DNA from: Allolobophora icterica
Taxonomy: Eukaryota; Annelida; Clitellata; Crassiclitellata; Lumbricidae
Assembly (NCBI GenBank): GCA_963556255.1
Contig: OY744611.1
Location: forward strand, 3,059,730 to 3,123,729
Reading direction: 5' to 3'
Length of the DNA stretch: 64,000 bases
Shown here piece by piece: positions 1 through 11,230 of this stretch. Numbering within the stretch: position 1 is the first letter of the stretch; every line of letters begins with the position of its first letter. The notes under the pieces are model-generated. The model was not told the origin of the DNA. It searched no databases and saw only the letters and a list, made by a program, of their open reading frames with translations. A program made the translations under genes and the position numbers.

Positions 1-707
1 TATCGCGATTCCAACTACGACAATATTATGTGAGAGATATATTACGATATCACAGCCCTCGTGAATAAGTTGGCGCCCTGTACCTGGCTTTACATGAAGA
101 GCTATGCTTAAAATTTGTAGTAAACGAATAGGACTACGATTACATGAAATATCTGGAGATGAAACGGTCCTTATTGATGCCCGCCCGTCTGGGGTCTGCG
201 CTCTTTGTGTGAGAATTTAAATTTTCCATGCACCTTCCGATTCAATGTGTTACTGTTCATCAAATAAGCTGACACCATGCCTTCCACATTCCTTTTCATG
301 GTGGTAATAATGCTTGTTATCTTTCTATCAGATCTGTATACTCTGCCTGTCTACGAAGGTAAGTAACCATCAGACCACTTTACCAGATAGGAGTTTCTTC
401 ATCTTTATTGTAAATTTTCTTGTAAATGTCTCTGGAAAATGCAAACGCTTCGGAATTCGTAAGAAAATGTTTGCCTGGTTCCAAGTACGAACACTTCATT
501 GCTACAAGACCTAAATTCTAGCGACTCAAGACGAATGATCACAGTGTCTTTTGGTGCTAGATATGTCAGCAATTATAGTGCTGGAGACATTTTCTGACTT
601 CCACTGAGCTGTCCATTTTGCTATCTCCCTTATTATATTATTCTGTAGTTTTCTGACTGTCGTTTAGACTGATCTTGCTCGCCTCCCTGACATCAGCTTT
701 TAACGCA
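1..707. other. Non-coding, no recognised feature
   Basis: AT-rich unique-looking sequence. The 66-codon ORF at 314-514 has no recognisable motif and no initiation or splice context that I can support. I see no repeat or RNA gene. Confidence 0.5.
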
Positions 708-799
708 ATCATCATCATCCTCATCCTCGTCATCATCATCATCATAATCCTCCTCCTCCTCCTCATCATCATCATCATTATAATCATCCATCATCCTGA
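708..799. repeat. Imperfect (TCA)n/(TCC)n microsatellite
   Basis: Runs of ATC/TCA triplets are broken by CTC blocks. Simple-sequence expansion with no coding context. Confidence 0.85.
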
Positions 800-1957
800 C
801 ACCTGCTTGTAGTACTACTTCGCCTCCCTATGTTTCGTCGGGTAATCTCTATAGGATTACTTCATAGAGGCATTGTCTATGTTGTGCGTCTGTGCTGTGT
901 TCTTTCTCTGGTCTGTATGTCTCTACTGGTATTCTTTCAAGAATCTCTTCTCCGTCTGTTTTAACGCATTTATAAGCAGATCTTAGCAATCATCATGACA
1001 GTTACCGCAGCTGTGTCTACTGCTGCTTCAGCTGCTGAGCATGATTGGTGATAGCCTGCTGCTGAATGTTTATCTCTCTAGTCTGGGTCATCCGGTTAGC
1101 GGTTAATGCATGCCATCGATCAAACTTGTCATATTCTAATATGTGAATGCAGACGGACTGACAGTTAGGACTAACTTTACATCACACTCCGAACACCTCT
1201 ATCGCTAAAATGGACAGCGTGATATTTCCGTTGATATGATAAAGAGCGGAATTGTCGCTTATGTTTGGCCTTCTAAGGTCGAGTATCGTGATTTTCAATG
1301 TTGAAATTATCTGCAGCGGTGACGTCATAATTGTTTTGGTACATATGAGTAAACAAAGAGATTTTATTTTGTGTAAGAATTGTGTCGAGTTCAGTAGTAA
1401 AGCAGCAAAGAGCACGTTGGCAATTTGTTTCATTATTTATTACGATCGGGGTTAGCATATGACATGGAATGTGACATTAATCGACGCTCTGGAAGACTCA
1501 TGGCGATCCAGAAATGCAGAGTTTCCGGGGGTGATGTTGTGATCGAATCTGACAAAAATATTTTTAAATACTATCGACCAACTGTTTTCTTCCAGTGGCC
1601 GTTGAATCTGTAAGGATTTCAGCCAACAGACTTGGTTATTGATAGACCATTGCGTTCGTAGACAGAAAGAAACCTGAACAACGCCTATCCATAGCTATAC
1701 AGCGCTTCATCGCAGTTGCTTTGAACGACGCTTTCATCACATAAGCCAAAACTTCCCATCCAACATACAACTCTTTCAAACATGTTTTGCTACGTTTCAT
1801 CTTGCCCTTAGGATATCATAATTCTTTGGGTCTATTGTAACAAGGGCGATAAAACATAACAATTATGGTAATATTAATCATCTAAATTACGTATTATAAT
1901 AATTTCTATCATTAAGAGTTTAATGTAGTATCTGCAAATTAATAGTTTGGAAGTATT
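800..1957. other. Non-coding, no recognised feature
   Basis: Only short overlapping ORFs occur on both strands around 1182-1613, and none has a known domain. No transposon terminus was recognised. Confidence 0.45.
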
Positions 1958-2230
1958 GTATTGTATTGTATTGTATTTACGAATTTATAAAGCGCCTTTC
2001 GCAGTACAACCTAATCAGAGGCGCTCCCAGTGCGAGGAGCCCCGTGAGAAAAGAAGTCTTAACTTACTCTTAAGACAGCGAGAGATAGCAGAAATGCCCC
2101 CAGTTAAGATCTGAGAACGAGTCATGGAAGGAAGATCATTCCAGAGGGACGGGCCAACAGATGCGTAGGCACGGTGTTGAGCCATAGAAGTCCGGTCCGA
2201 GGAACCAAGAGCTCATGTCGGACTAAAGAA
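1958..2230 (-). mobile_element. L2/CR1-like retroposon 3' end
   Basis: Read on the minus strand, the frame across about 2180-2015 gives the C-terminal signature of CR1/L2-type reverse transcriptase ORFs: a VGPSLWNDLP block, then a basic stretch, then a TGA stop just before a short 3' UTR. The UTR contains the AGCGCCT...AGGCGCT inverted pair and ends in a (ATACA)n tail (1958-1978 on the plus strand). The 5' part is missing, as is usual for target-primed retroposition. A related 3' end occurs at 5238-5362. Clade is inferred from memory of the family. Confidence 0.7.
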
Positions 2231-2764
2231 CGGAGAGGAAATTATGTCTTACAAAGTGTGACGTCACAATATAGGCCTACTTTATTCAGTGAAAGATTCA
2301 TGCAAGGTTTCGACTGCGTCGACTGCGTCTTTAATTTCCATAGACTTATCAACGTTTTATTTCCTTGCAATTTTTGTCGTAGGCGATTTTACTTTTCTTA
2401 TCGCATTTGAGTTTTTTATTCCCTTTCGATACAAACAGCACTTACAGAAAACGATTGCGTTTCTTGCAATTTTGATGTCGATTGTGTTTCAGGAGAAGAC
2501 ATTTGTTCTCGTGCAGATCCTACCACTTCCTCTGCGCCAAGTCGAAGAAACAAACAGCATTGAACCCAGTAATGACGAGGAAACGACTGAAGAATCCGGT
2601 TGTAAGTGAATGTAAAGAAATTTTTTGGGATGTTTTCTGGCCTTTGTTGCACACACGCCTTAGGGCCTACCGAATTTTCACGAATTTCCTTTTAACTAAC
2701 TTCTGTTTTATTAAAAAATCAACAACTCATTTAATCAACCTGTTCACTGTAACGTTTTAATTCT
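2231..2764. other. Non-coding, no recognised feature
   Basis: ORFs of 78-106 codons (2174-2652, both strands) overlap one another and show no motif. They look like chance frames. Confidence 0.4.
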
Positions 2765-3470
2765 AGTCCTTGCGCTTTTAAAAAGCGTAGTCTGCTCTTA
2801 TTTCCCACTTTCATGCCGCTCTTATCAAGGCAGCCATTCAGCCGACTTCGTCACGGGTCAGTGGTCTCAGGAAATGCAATCGGTTTTCCAGTAGTGGGAC
2901 GCAACAGATGATGGTGGATAGGCCTTCGCTGTGAATTGCCCGAGGCTGTGAAAAGTAAAAACAGACCATTTAAACGGCGAGGGAAATTCAATCGCTTTTC
3001 CATTAGCTCAGGCAAAAAACGGCGAAGGCGTCAACACTTCCTCTTCTGTCGCGCAGTCCTATTAATCTCACTTCTAATATTAGTTTTCGTTAACGAAAAT
3101 ATCACTGGTCCTTGCGTTTTAAAACGCATAGTCTGCTCTTATTTCCCCACTTTCATGCCGCCCTTATCAAGGAAGACAATCAGCCGACTTCGTCACGGGT
3201 CAGTGGTCTCAGGAAATGCAATCGATTTTCCAGTAGTGGGACGCAACAGATGATGGTGGATAGACCTTCGGTGTGAATTGCCCGAAACTGTGAAAAGTAA
3301 AAAACAGACCGCTTAAACGGTGCAGGAAATTTCAATCGCTTTTCCATTAGCTCAGGCAAAAAACGAGGGTGAGATGTCCGAAGCTGTGAAAAGCAAAAAC
3401 AGACCATTTAAACGGCGAAGGCGTCAACACTTCCTCTTCTGTCGCGCAGTCCTATTAATCACTTCAATTA
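2765..3470. repeat. 343-bp tandem duplication
   Basis: Two units begin at about 2767 and 3110, both with CCTTGCG.TTTTAAAA, and run through a shared block (TCTGCTCTTATTTCC, CAGCCGACTTCGTCACGGGT, CAGATGATGGTGGATAG, CTGTGAAAAG, CTTCCTCTTCTGTCGCGCAG). The second unit holds an extra partial copy of the CTGTGAAAAG/AAACAGACC block (about 3374-3418). Related text recurs near 8281-8345, so the source is a dispersed repeat family, perhaps an LTR or MITE. Family not identified. Confidence 0.75.
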
Positions 3471-3858
3471 GGCCTAATTACGCCTATTTAATTGTTCACT
3501 GTTTTAATTTACTCTACGTATAGATGTCTACAGTAATGGAAAACCGTCATACGTTTTGACGCAGCCTTTAATCAACGCAACAGCGTCCAAAACATTTTCA
3601 GTATCTTTCATTTTAAACCACGCAGAAATATTGAAATTATAATCCACAGTTCAAAGACTAAGTCAGCAGCACTTTCTACAGAAATTCAAACATCAACTTG
3701 TCAGCAAATTCTTCGCGCGCTTAAAACACGTGATGTGCTTGCTACATCTGAGCGAAATCTAATTATCTATGCGCAGCGGTGACCTGCCTCGCGACAGGGC
3801 TACGCGCCTCGCTAAGACAACACAACAAAACGTTATGCATACATACACATTATATATT
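3471..3858. other. Non-coding, no recognised feature
   Basis: Unique-looking sequence between the tandem duplication and the GT microsatellite. Contains the palindrome TTAGGCCTAA at 3469-3478. No coding evidence. Confidence 0.45.
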
Positions 3859-3907
3859 ATGTGTGTGTGTGTGTGTGCGTGCGCGTGTGTGTATGTGTGT
3901 GTGTGAA
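3859..3907. repeat. (GT)n microsatellite
   Basis: GT dinucleotide run with a few GC and AT interruptions. The short ORFs on both strands here are repeat artefacts. Confidence 0.9.
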
Positions 3908-4613
3908 ATTGTTGCATGTAGGCACGTGACCTCTTACGTAGATGCAGATGCAAGGATAAGTCCGTAGGTTGACGGAAATCTTATGCCATGGAAGGAGTAG
4001 CCTTGTCTATAAATAAGACTGCCGTCTTTCTTCTTGAGCTCATTCGTTGATGTTGGGTAGAGAGCTCGGTTGATAGCAGGGATCGGTTGGGACCGGAACG
4101 CACCGGAACGGCGTTCCGGTTCTTTTTTTGACGACCGGAACGCCGTACCGGTTCTTTCTTGGAGAAAATTTCTAGTATCTAGAGCGTCTTTTTGTTACTT
4201 CCTATACTTTTCTGGCGGATTATTAATGGCCCATGTAGATTTCAGCCTCTCTGCAGCCAGAATATACCCTGTAGGGTATATACGCTATATACACAGGGCC
4301 ACAGACGTATATATATATACGTATTTTGTCTGTGTAAGTGACCCTCACCCTAATGGGTTGAGTTATTTGACCCTGGGTGACCCTCAGTAGGAAAGACGCC
4401 CATGGCAGTTGTATATATATGAGATTATGTTCATTCGCATGCACACTAATATACAGCCAGATTCTCCCTTTCCCAACCACTTCATACACTGCAAGGGTAT
4501 GTCAGTCAGCTCCCGCGCTAAGAAATGCCTGAAATATGATCGTCTGTCTTTCCGATCTTTTGCCCTCTCACTCCCTCGCTTACTCGCTCTTACTCGCTAT
4601 CTCTGTTTATCTG

Positions 4614-4690
4614 TCTTACTGTGTCTGTCTGTCTGTCTCTCTCGTTTTCTCTCGCTCTGTCTCTGTCGCAGTATGTCTCTTTCAATGTCT
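4614..4690 (+). repeat. TCTG/TCTC-rich simple sequence
   Basis: Imperfect pyrimidine-rich tetranucleotide tract inside the hAT element. Overlapping ORFs (4409-4778) read it as Ser/Leu/Val-rich protein and are artefacts. Confidence 0.7.
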
Positions 4691-5237
4691 CTCTACAACC
4701 CTGTTGTATACGGCTGCAGTCTTCGTTCTTCATGTTACTCGGCCTGCTGTGATAGTATCATGTAGTCCTTCACGTTGAGAATACAGTCGCTATTTTCATT
4801 CGTTTACTTTCAAACAAAAAAGAACGACTTCTAATTACATTTTTAAGTCTAGCTGCTTAAATTTAATAAATAGCCTAGATGATGAAGCGTTATAGAGAAA
4901 CCGATCTGTTGAATTTCTTCACCAAAAAAGCAAGCCAGCAACGACTGTTAAGGTGGAAATGGGACTGAAGAGGTTTGCACTACAGATAATAAAATATTCC
5001 ATTGGCATTGTTAACGAAAACGATTTAATAGCTGTGTGTGAGCCTGTGTCACTGAAAACAGTCTCAGTTGCTCAATCAGAGAACTTAGGCACATAAAAAG
5101 ACGTTGGTCATCAGAATGATTTTGTTCTAGCCGTTGGTGCAAAGTTAAGTTAACTGATGCAGACAAATTTCGATTTCTGACCGAATTCTATGCTCCACCA
5201 GAATCATATGCGTGGCCTAGCACCACGAACTTCTTAA

Positions 5238-5358
5238 TTCAGAATGGTATGGTATGGTATCTGGGAAGTTATAAAGCGCCTCTCAAAGTGCGAACTATCA
5301 GAGGCGCTCTCAGCATGTATGTGAGCCTCTCGCGGAAACAGAAAAGACTTTAAACGAT

Positions 5359-5362
<4 letters not shown>
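5238..5362 (-). mobile_element. L2-like retroposon 3' terminus
   Basis: On the minus strand a short coding end (Phe-Leu-Phe-Pro-Arg-Glu-Ala region) precedes GCGCCTCTGATAG, then GCGCTTTATAAC, then a (ATACC)n tail. The layout and GCGCCTCTGAT/GCGCTTTATAA words match 1958-2230, so this is a heavily 5'-truncated copy of a related family. Confidence 0.65.
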
Positions 5363-5364
<2 letters not shown>

Positions 5365-5436
<72 letters not shown>

Positions 5437-5572
5437 GAGAGAGAGAGAGAGACACAGAGAGAGAGACAGAGAGAGTGAGAGACAGAGACGGAGAGAGAGA
5501 TAGAGAGGGAGAGGGAGACGGAGGGGGGAGAGGGAGACGGAGAGAGATAGAGAGAAAGAGAGAGAGAGAAGC
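5365..5572. repeat. (GA)n microsatellite, impure at its 3' side
   Basis: Pure AG run to about 5432, then GA with TG, CA and GGG interruptions. Arg/Glu- and Ser/Leu-repeat ORFs here are low-complexity artefacts. Confidence 0.95.
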
Positions 5573-5742
5573 AGGGTCCCATGCAGTACCAATTCAGAAT
5601 AGTAGTTGTCGCTTTGCTCTTTAAAGCAGTAGGCTCGACGTAAGTAATCTGCTTCACTTTGTGGAACATTAGGGCCTACTTATGCCTTTACAAAGTTAAA
5701 CCTTAAGTGTTACGCAGCCTCTGTGAAATCTGCTAAAATAAG

Positions 5743-6296
5743 CAGTGATGGGCACTAAACTATTTTTTTTTAGTTAAACTAAAACTATTTTCCAACTAAA
5801 AAAAAGTAGTTAAACTAAAGTTGGCAACTGATTTTGGAAATTAGTTAACTAAACTAAAAAAAAGTAGTTAAACTTTTTCCAACTATTTTCCAACTATTTA
5901 CGACAAACATTTTTGCAATAAAAGACGTTAAGTGAACTGTAATAATGCAAAGCGTCAATGACAATTTCACCTTCAAACTATGCAATGTGTACTGTTCTGG
6001 CATACAGTTACATGTGCACTGTAAGTAGTGTATGAATTTGAAAACACAGGCTGTAAATGCTAAAACCATGCAGTGTTAAAATGTTTTTTTGCTGACAGTG
6101 TTCAATGTTCACTGTGGAAAAATAGTTGCGTATTGCTGATTTTTTTAGTTAAACTTTTTAGTTAGCAACTAAAAATTTTTAGTTAAACTATGGTTTTAAC
6201 TAAACTATTTTTTTTTAGTTAAACTTCTTCCTTAACTAAAATTTTTTAGTTAAACTAATAGTTAGCAACTTTTTAGTTAACTATTGCCCATCACTG
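5743..6296. mobile_element. hAT MITE (554 bp), perfect TSD
   Basis: Inverted termini CAGTGATGGGCA (5743-5754) and TGCCCATCACTG (6285-6296) are bordered by identical 8-bp repeats AAAATAAG (5735-5742, 6297-6304). Both arms are packed with TTTAGTTAAACTA-type words in both orientations, so the arms can pair. No coding capacity. It sits inside the 4077-7294 hAT element. Confidence 0.92.
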
Positions 6297-6646
6297 AAAA
6301 TAAGAAAGCATTATCGAAAAAGTTGATTCCGTGATTGTTTAGCATTCTATGCTTCTGGAGATCGCCCTATAAACTCACCTCTGAAGACTACTGCTTCGCA
6401 TTACGCAACCCCTATGGTAAAAATCCTAGCTATGCCAGAGTGAAGCCCGTTTTCAAAAAACGGGAATGTCGCGACAGTGGCGTCCCCTCGCGAACGTTCG
6501 CGTGATTTCAAAGCGCTGCCGTCAAAGTAAGTAAGTAAGTATGTTCTTTATTTGACCAATTGACATAACACACTCTGGTTTACATAGCCTACATGTCAGA
6601 CAATTAGAACGTATGCATCCTAATAAAAATGTCTTTCTCATTAAAC

Positions 6647-7008
6647 CAACGGTTCCCAAACTTCACTGGGTCGCGTAAATATAGGCCTATTGGCAGTTTC
6701 GGTACCCACTGTGAACAATTAAGCATTGTGCACTAAAATTTAGGCCCTACTTCGTAAATTGGCATCGAAATATGCGGGTTTACGCACAGCGTTTTGAAAT
6801 TGGCATATTTCAAGCATCAAAAGGAAATTTAAGTAAAAACAGTTCATAATTTCTTGCTATCTAAAAGCAACTGTTGCACCCATGTAAGGCAACAAAGTGA
6901 GTAAAGTTGTTGCTCCGAAAAAATGTGTCTCTTGAAAAATTTGGCGACCCACTTGACAGAGCTTCGCGACCCACTTTTGGGTCGCGACCCACAATTTGGG
7001 AGACTCTG
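6647..7008. mobile_element. hAT MITE (362 bp), near-perfect TSD
   Basis: Starts CAACGGTTCCCAAACTTC and ends with the inverse of CAGAGTCTCCCAAATTG. The right arm carries the GGGTCGCGACCC palindrome typical of Charlie-like hAT relics. Flanks CATTAAAC (6639-6646) and CATTAGAC (7009-7016) match at 7 of 8 positions. Nested in the 4077-7294 element; no transposase. Confidence 0.88.
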
Positions 7009-7570
7009 CATTAGACCATATAAATTTCTAGATTAACATGGCGCTTGAAGAGCTGGTTTAGGCAGTTTTTTCTAAATCATTGTTGAAAAATTTGAGGTAA
7101 ACAAGAGCCTAAAATGTACTCCATTTTGGCATCAAACGCTCAAAATTGCGTCAGCTTCTGGGGCTCCGCCCCAGACCCCGCTGGGGGAGCTTACGACGCT
7201 CCCCCAAACCCTCTAGTCGTTAGGGGCTTCTTGCCTTCGGCAATCGCCGTTTCGTCGGCGTTCCGGTTCTTTTTTGTTTAGGACGAGATCCCTGGTTGAT
7301 AGACCGCCTGTGGTCTACGTAGAGATAGTTTCGTTAGTCGACTTAGTGTTGGCTGTTCGTTGGTTGTTTTCAACTCCGTGCCTAACGGGTTTGTCGATCA
7401 TCCACTTCTGACTGTCGTGATTAGCGGTGCTTTAACCTTTTGTTCCGCTTGAGGTGTCTTTGTTCGTATGTATGATTCATGTCGCATGTTCATCATATTA
7501 AATCCTATTTTGTTTTTGAACTCGGGCCTTGCATTCCTTCGTTAACGAGAATCATTCCTTAACAACTTTG

Positions 7571-7574
<4 letters not shown>

Positions 7575-7636
<62 letters not shown>
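7575..7636. repeat. (AT)n microsatellite
   Basis: Pure AT dinucleotide run. It continues at 8136-8154 on the far side of the LTR, which was inserted into it. Confidence 0.95.
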
Positions 7637-7640
<4 letters not shown>

Positions 7641-8135
7641 AGATATCCCTAGTTAAGGTTGGCTGGACAAGGTGAACATTGTACTCTGGGGGATTGTGGA
7701 GATTGAACATTCTCTGGTTGAGTTATGCTTGACTGGTTTTGAAAGAGGTTAACGCCATCTGGCGGTCATGTAATGATATAAAAGACGCTGTCGTAGGATT
7801 CTCGGGGAGCTTGGTGATTAGAATAGGATCTCACGAGATCACGTGTTAAGTTAGGACACCAAGTCTCACTTGTATAGTTAAGGGTGAAGAACCGTAGCTG
7901 GTTACTTCTTTTGTGTTTAATGCCTGCTACCATATTCATTAAGGTGCAGAGCTTGTGTTACGTTGGTTTCACTCGGGTCGTTCTACTTTTGAAGACTCTT
8001 GGTGTTGGTTTTGTTCGCTCTGGCTTCGAGCAGGTATAATTGTATATTATCGTGTAAATATTAAAATACTCTTATCATACCCTAGAGAGCCTTTCTAGTC
8101 AAACTATAAGAACTATAATACAAGACCTTATAACA
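7637..8135 (+). mobile_element. Solo LTR (499 bp) in an (AT)n tract
   Basis: Begins TGTTAGATATCC and ends CCTTATAACA, giving TGTTA/TAACA short inverted ends. A TATA box (TATAAAAG, 7777-7784) lies in the first third and A-rich ATATTAAAA near 8058 may serve for 3' processing. AT repeat flanks it on both sides, so the target duplication (ATATA-like) cannot be told from the microsatellite. No internal retroelement sequence follows, hence a solo LTR. BEL/Pao or Gypsy are both possible. Confidence 0.75.
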
Positions 8136-8280
8136 ATATATATATATATATATACACTCGATACTAATGCAACGCGAACTTAGTATATACTGAAATATCT
8201 CACACTGAATTAGCGCTTGTTCTCAAACTGAGTTGACAGAAGAAAAAACAATCTTTTTTTCATTAGTAGCAAGCAACAAA

Positions 8281-8600
8281 CGAGGGTGTGTAGGTCTATG
8301 TCATGAAATGCCTCAGGCTGTGAAAATCATAAAACAACATTTGAGCAGCATCGGTGTAACCACCAGCGAAGGTGTACACGTCTCGGATGGGTGAACTTCA
8401 AAAACCTCTACCACTTTAAGGCATGAGGTGGTTGTTGCCACCAGGTATAAAATAAGGAGTAGCACAAAAACGCTGTTTACACACTGGTACTTTCGACGCT
8501 TTTTCTTACTTGACTGTTCATTGTTCGCCAGTGTTCGCTGTTTGTCGTGTCTTCATGTAATGGTAAAAAAACGCAGGTACTTTGCTAATAAATAACGTTC
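8281..8600 (+). repeat. Diverged repeat with promoter-like features
   Basis: The first 65 bp (CGAGGGTG...CAGGCTGTGAAAAT...AAAACA) resembles the duplicated unit at 2.8-3.5 kb. Downstream are a good TATA box (TATAAAAT, 8446-8453) and AATAAA at 8587-8592. It could be an LTR fragment; ends and duplications are not visible. Confidence 0.35.
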
Positions 8601-8838
8601 TCTTGAACCGCCATTCGATTTATAGAGTAGCTCAGTAGAATCAGACTAGACAAACACGCCAGAACATTTACTCCATATCCCTGTGTTATGTATCAAGAGT
8701 CAAAATATTTGTACTTATGTCTGATAACTGCTATTAAAATATAATTATTGGTGGATAATAATAGTAATATTGATCAGAAAAATCTGAGTAGAGCACAAGG
8801 GGAATTTTCTTGTCAGAATATTTAGTTGAAAAGTGAGT

Positions 8839-9815
8839 TTATGCCTCACTTAAAGTATAAACATTAATTCCTCCATTAGGACCTCCGAAGAGGAACATAT
8901 GTTTCTTTTCTTCGTCGTAAAATATACGCTCATTCCATCCTATCCACTTTTCTTCTTTTTTAAATGATAAAATAATTCCATTCCATTTAAGATCAGAATC
9001 CAAAATAACCACTCTACCATTACCTCTGTCGGCCACAAACACTCGATCGTCTGAATCGAGTGAGAGATATTCAGGATATTTCAGTTTTTGTCTTTCATTT
9101 GAAGGAAGAAAACGACGGATGACCGTCTGTCCATCTCCGGTCAACTCACTTACGACCAGTTTAGTTTCCCGCCAAGTTGATCCAATCTCTACTTCCTCCT
9201 CTTCTGTCATCTCGTGAAGGATGATTAAGTTTCCGATGGATGTTGCCACTGTATGACAATTGTACTCGATGTCTCTTGGTAACTGAATGGAACGAATAAG
9301 TTCTGCGTCTGATCCGTAGATCATCAGATCGTTGCACCAACTTTGCACCAACAACTGACCATCAGTGAACACTGACAGCATATATGGGTCATAATCAATG
9401 GTCAGCCATTTGATGACTTCGTGTTGGCCATCTGTTTCTCTTCTGATCTTCCAGACGTAGTTCAACACCGAGTCATTAAATGTCGATGAAACCCTACGGG
9501 ATGAAAAGTCTTCGAGTGTAATTCCACTGAAGATGCCGTATCTGAAGCGGCACACGTAGAGACAATTTTCATTTTCACTGGATACAATGTCACCATAGAC
9601 GTAGCGACAGTTTTCCTCCTCAATAGATCCCTTTACTTTGATTTTCTCTTGAAGACTAAATGGATTTTTATCCTCAAAGACGCGAATTACATGAGAACCA
9701 GCACTTGTTAGACAGAGGACGTAGATTTCGTTTCGGAGTTTAGTTAATCCACACACTGTTTCATATTCTCCTACGTCGATTCTCTTAGTCAATTTGGTGC
9801 AAATCGAACACACGA
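8839..9815 (-). CDS. NHL-type beta-propeller protein, probable terminal exon
   Basis: One long open frame of about 325 codons, the best protein-coding signal in the window. The protein resembles six-bladed NHL/TRIM-C-terminal propellers of invertebrates. An early VCGLTKLRNEIYVLC blade is followed by a W-rich middle and a clear NHL repeat (YLSLDSDDRVFVADRGNGR, about residues 260-280), ending GGINVYTLSEA then TAA. Such propellers usually bind protein, RNA or glycan partners; there is no catalytic signature. The first in-frame ATG is at 9837, but the minus-strand sequence TTTTGTTTTATTTTAG ending at 9816 is a very good 3' splice site. I therefore prefer an exon beginning at 9815 in phase 1 over a short hydrophobic N-terminus. 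It could be the 3' exon of the CARD gene upstream, or its own gene. Intact frame suggests function. Confidence 0.75.
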
Positions 9816-9840
9816 CTAAAATAAAACAAAACATCATCAA

Positions 9841-10844
9841 TAAACCCTCATAACTGACTGTTAGTAATATCTTATTTGTGTATTATTTATGAATATTGTT
9901 ATATTTGCTTAATTTTCAGTCATTTACGTTCTTCAGTAATTGCAAATAGCGTTTTTTTAAGTATTTCATTAGCATCTGTTAAGTATTTGCTTGTTCCATG
10001 TCTTCGACTAACAACAACAATAGAAACAAAATTATTGATTATTAACCATTATTTATTAACTTATTATTGTTTCTCTTGTACTGCGAAATTCATTATAAAG
10101 CAAATTATTTCGATCTGTTACTGCATGTTTTTTTTATAATTAGTTCTTTATCTGTGTTTATTTATTTATGCCCCTTTAAATGCTTTTCACTCGCCGTTCA
10201 TCTGCAGCTTCCTCTTAAACTCAGTTGCAAATGCTGTTCACGAAACTCGCTGTTCATCTGTTTATCTTATTCGTGGTTTATCTCTAACAGTTGCTGCCTT
10301 TTAATCTCACTCGGTTTCACCTGTAACTGCCTGTTAGCACAATGGCTTCTCTAATTAATTGTTTATGACTTCGATTACTGTATTACTTTAATTGGCCATC
10401 GATTGATGCCTTATGCATTATTACATAGGCGCTATGAAAGCTATTGAATTAGATCCGACTAACTCGCTATTCTTCAGCATCTGCCTGATGTTCAGCGCGC
10501 TCTTCTTTCGTTTGTAACTGTTCATCGCTCTTCATTTGAAGCTGTCATAGGATTTCAGATTCACATGGCAATTCACCTTGTGCTGTCAACTCTCGGAGCT
10601 CTAGCGATCGTCATGATAAACATTCTCCTTGGGCGACCCGTCCTTTCTTCCCCTCACCACAAGCCAACATCATTTCCTTTTCTAGCCCATCAGATCGCAT
10701 AACATGACCAAAGAACCCGAGCTTCGATCTTGTCGCCTTTTGTTTTAACGACTCTTCATTCTCGACACCAATCTCCATTCGTATTGATTCGTTCGTCCTT
10801 TTCTATGTCCATGATATTCTCAACATCTTTCTCCATATCCACAT
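9841..10844. other. Non-coding, no recognised feature
   Basis: AT-rich sequence with short Phe/Leu/Ser-rich plus-strand ORFs (9876-10354) that look like chance frames. Probably intron or intergenic sequence upstream of the NHL exon. Confidence 0.45.
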
Positions 10845-11230
10845 TTACATGGCAATTACAGTCTTATAAATTAAAGCCATTTTTTTACTTTCCCTCTGCA
10901 CTTGTTTTATCTCAGTTTTAAATTGTCTTGCTTGACTGCAATATTCTGCATGTGGCGTGACTCTTATTCTTCTACCACCACTCCCACGACCACCACTTTC
11001 AACGCCCTCACCACGACGACGATCACAACCACAATCGCTGTTCATATGAGGCTATCGTACGATTTGACTCTGACTTAACTTTTACAATCTCATAAATTAA
11101 AATTAGTTGCATCTTTTTTCGACGACACTACTCAACTTTAACTTCTTTTGAACTGTGTTGCTTCAGAAGCGATATAAATTTTCTTTCCTGACTGCAGTAT
11201 TCTACTTTTGTCCTCACTAATGGTAATCTC
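10845..11230 (-). repeat. Diverged duplicated unit, period about 240 bp
   Basis: Two stretches (about 10858-10955 and 11088-11205) share CT(T/C)ATAAATTAAA, TAAATT.TCTT.C.TGACTGCA(A/G)TATTCT and their spacing. On the minus strand they translate to related short peptides starting EYCSQ (EYCSQARQF and EYCSQERKF), each soon followed by a stop. They may be two diverged exon copies or just a non-coding duplication. The sites lie between the C-terminal exon and the NHL exon. Confidence 0.4.

Larger units (their letters stand above)
4077..7294. mobile_element. Non-autonomous hAT element with perfect 8-bp TSD
   Basis: Terminal CAGGGATC (4077-4084) and its inverse GATCCCTG (7287-7294) are flanked by identical 8-bp direct repeats GTTGATAG (4069-4076 and 7295-7302), the size hAT transposases make. 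Subterminal blocks also match in inverted orientation (GAACGCCG...AACCGGAACG type, 4098-4155 and 7253-7271). No transposase is present. The interior is composite: an L2-like 3' end, a (GA)n tract, two nested hAT MITEs and a GC-rich segment near 7150-7230. The perfect TSD argues that the outer insertion is not very old. Superfamily follows from TIR start and TSD size. Confidence 0.85.
3911..7562 (+). mobile_element. Possible solo LTR split by a hAT insertion
   Basis: The sequence flanking the hAT element on both sides can be read as one LTR-like block of about 430 bp. It opens with TGTTGCATG near 3911, has a TATA-like TATAAATA at 4008-4015, a polyadenylation-like ATTAAA near 7498, and closes near CTTAACA. 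The empty hAT target site would reconnect the halves. I see no flanking target duplication and no second LTR, so this is inference from architecture; it might instead be a promoter or another repeat. Confidence 0.3.

Noticed and set aside
2289..2652. Protein-coding gene around 2.3-2.65 kb
   Set aside because: Overlapping frames on both strands of similar length, no motif.
5234..5669. Ser/Leu- and Arg/Glu-repeat ORFs
   Set aside because: Translation of the (GA)n tract inside a hAT element.
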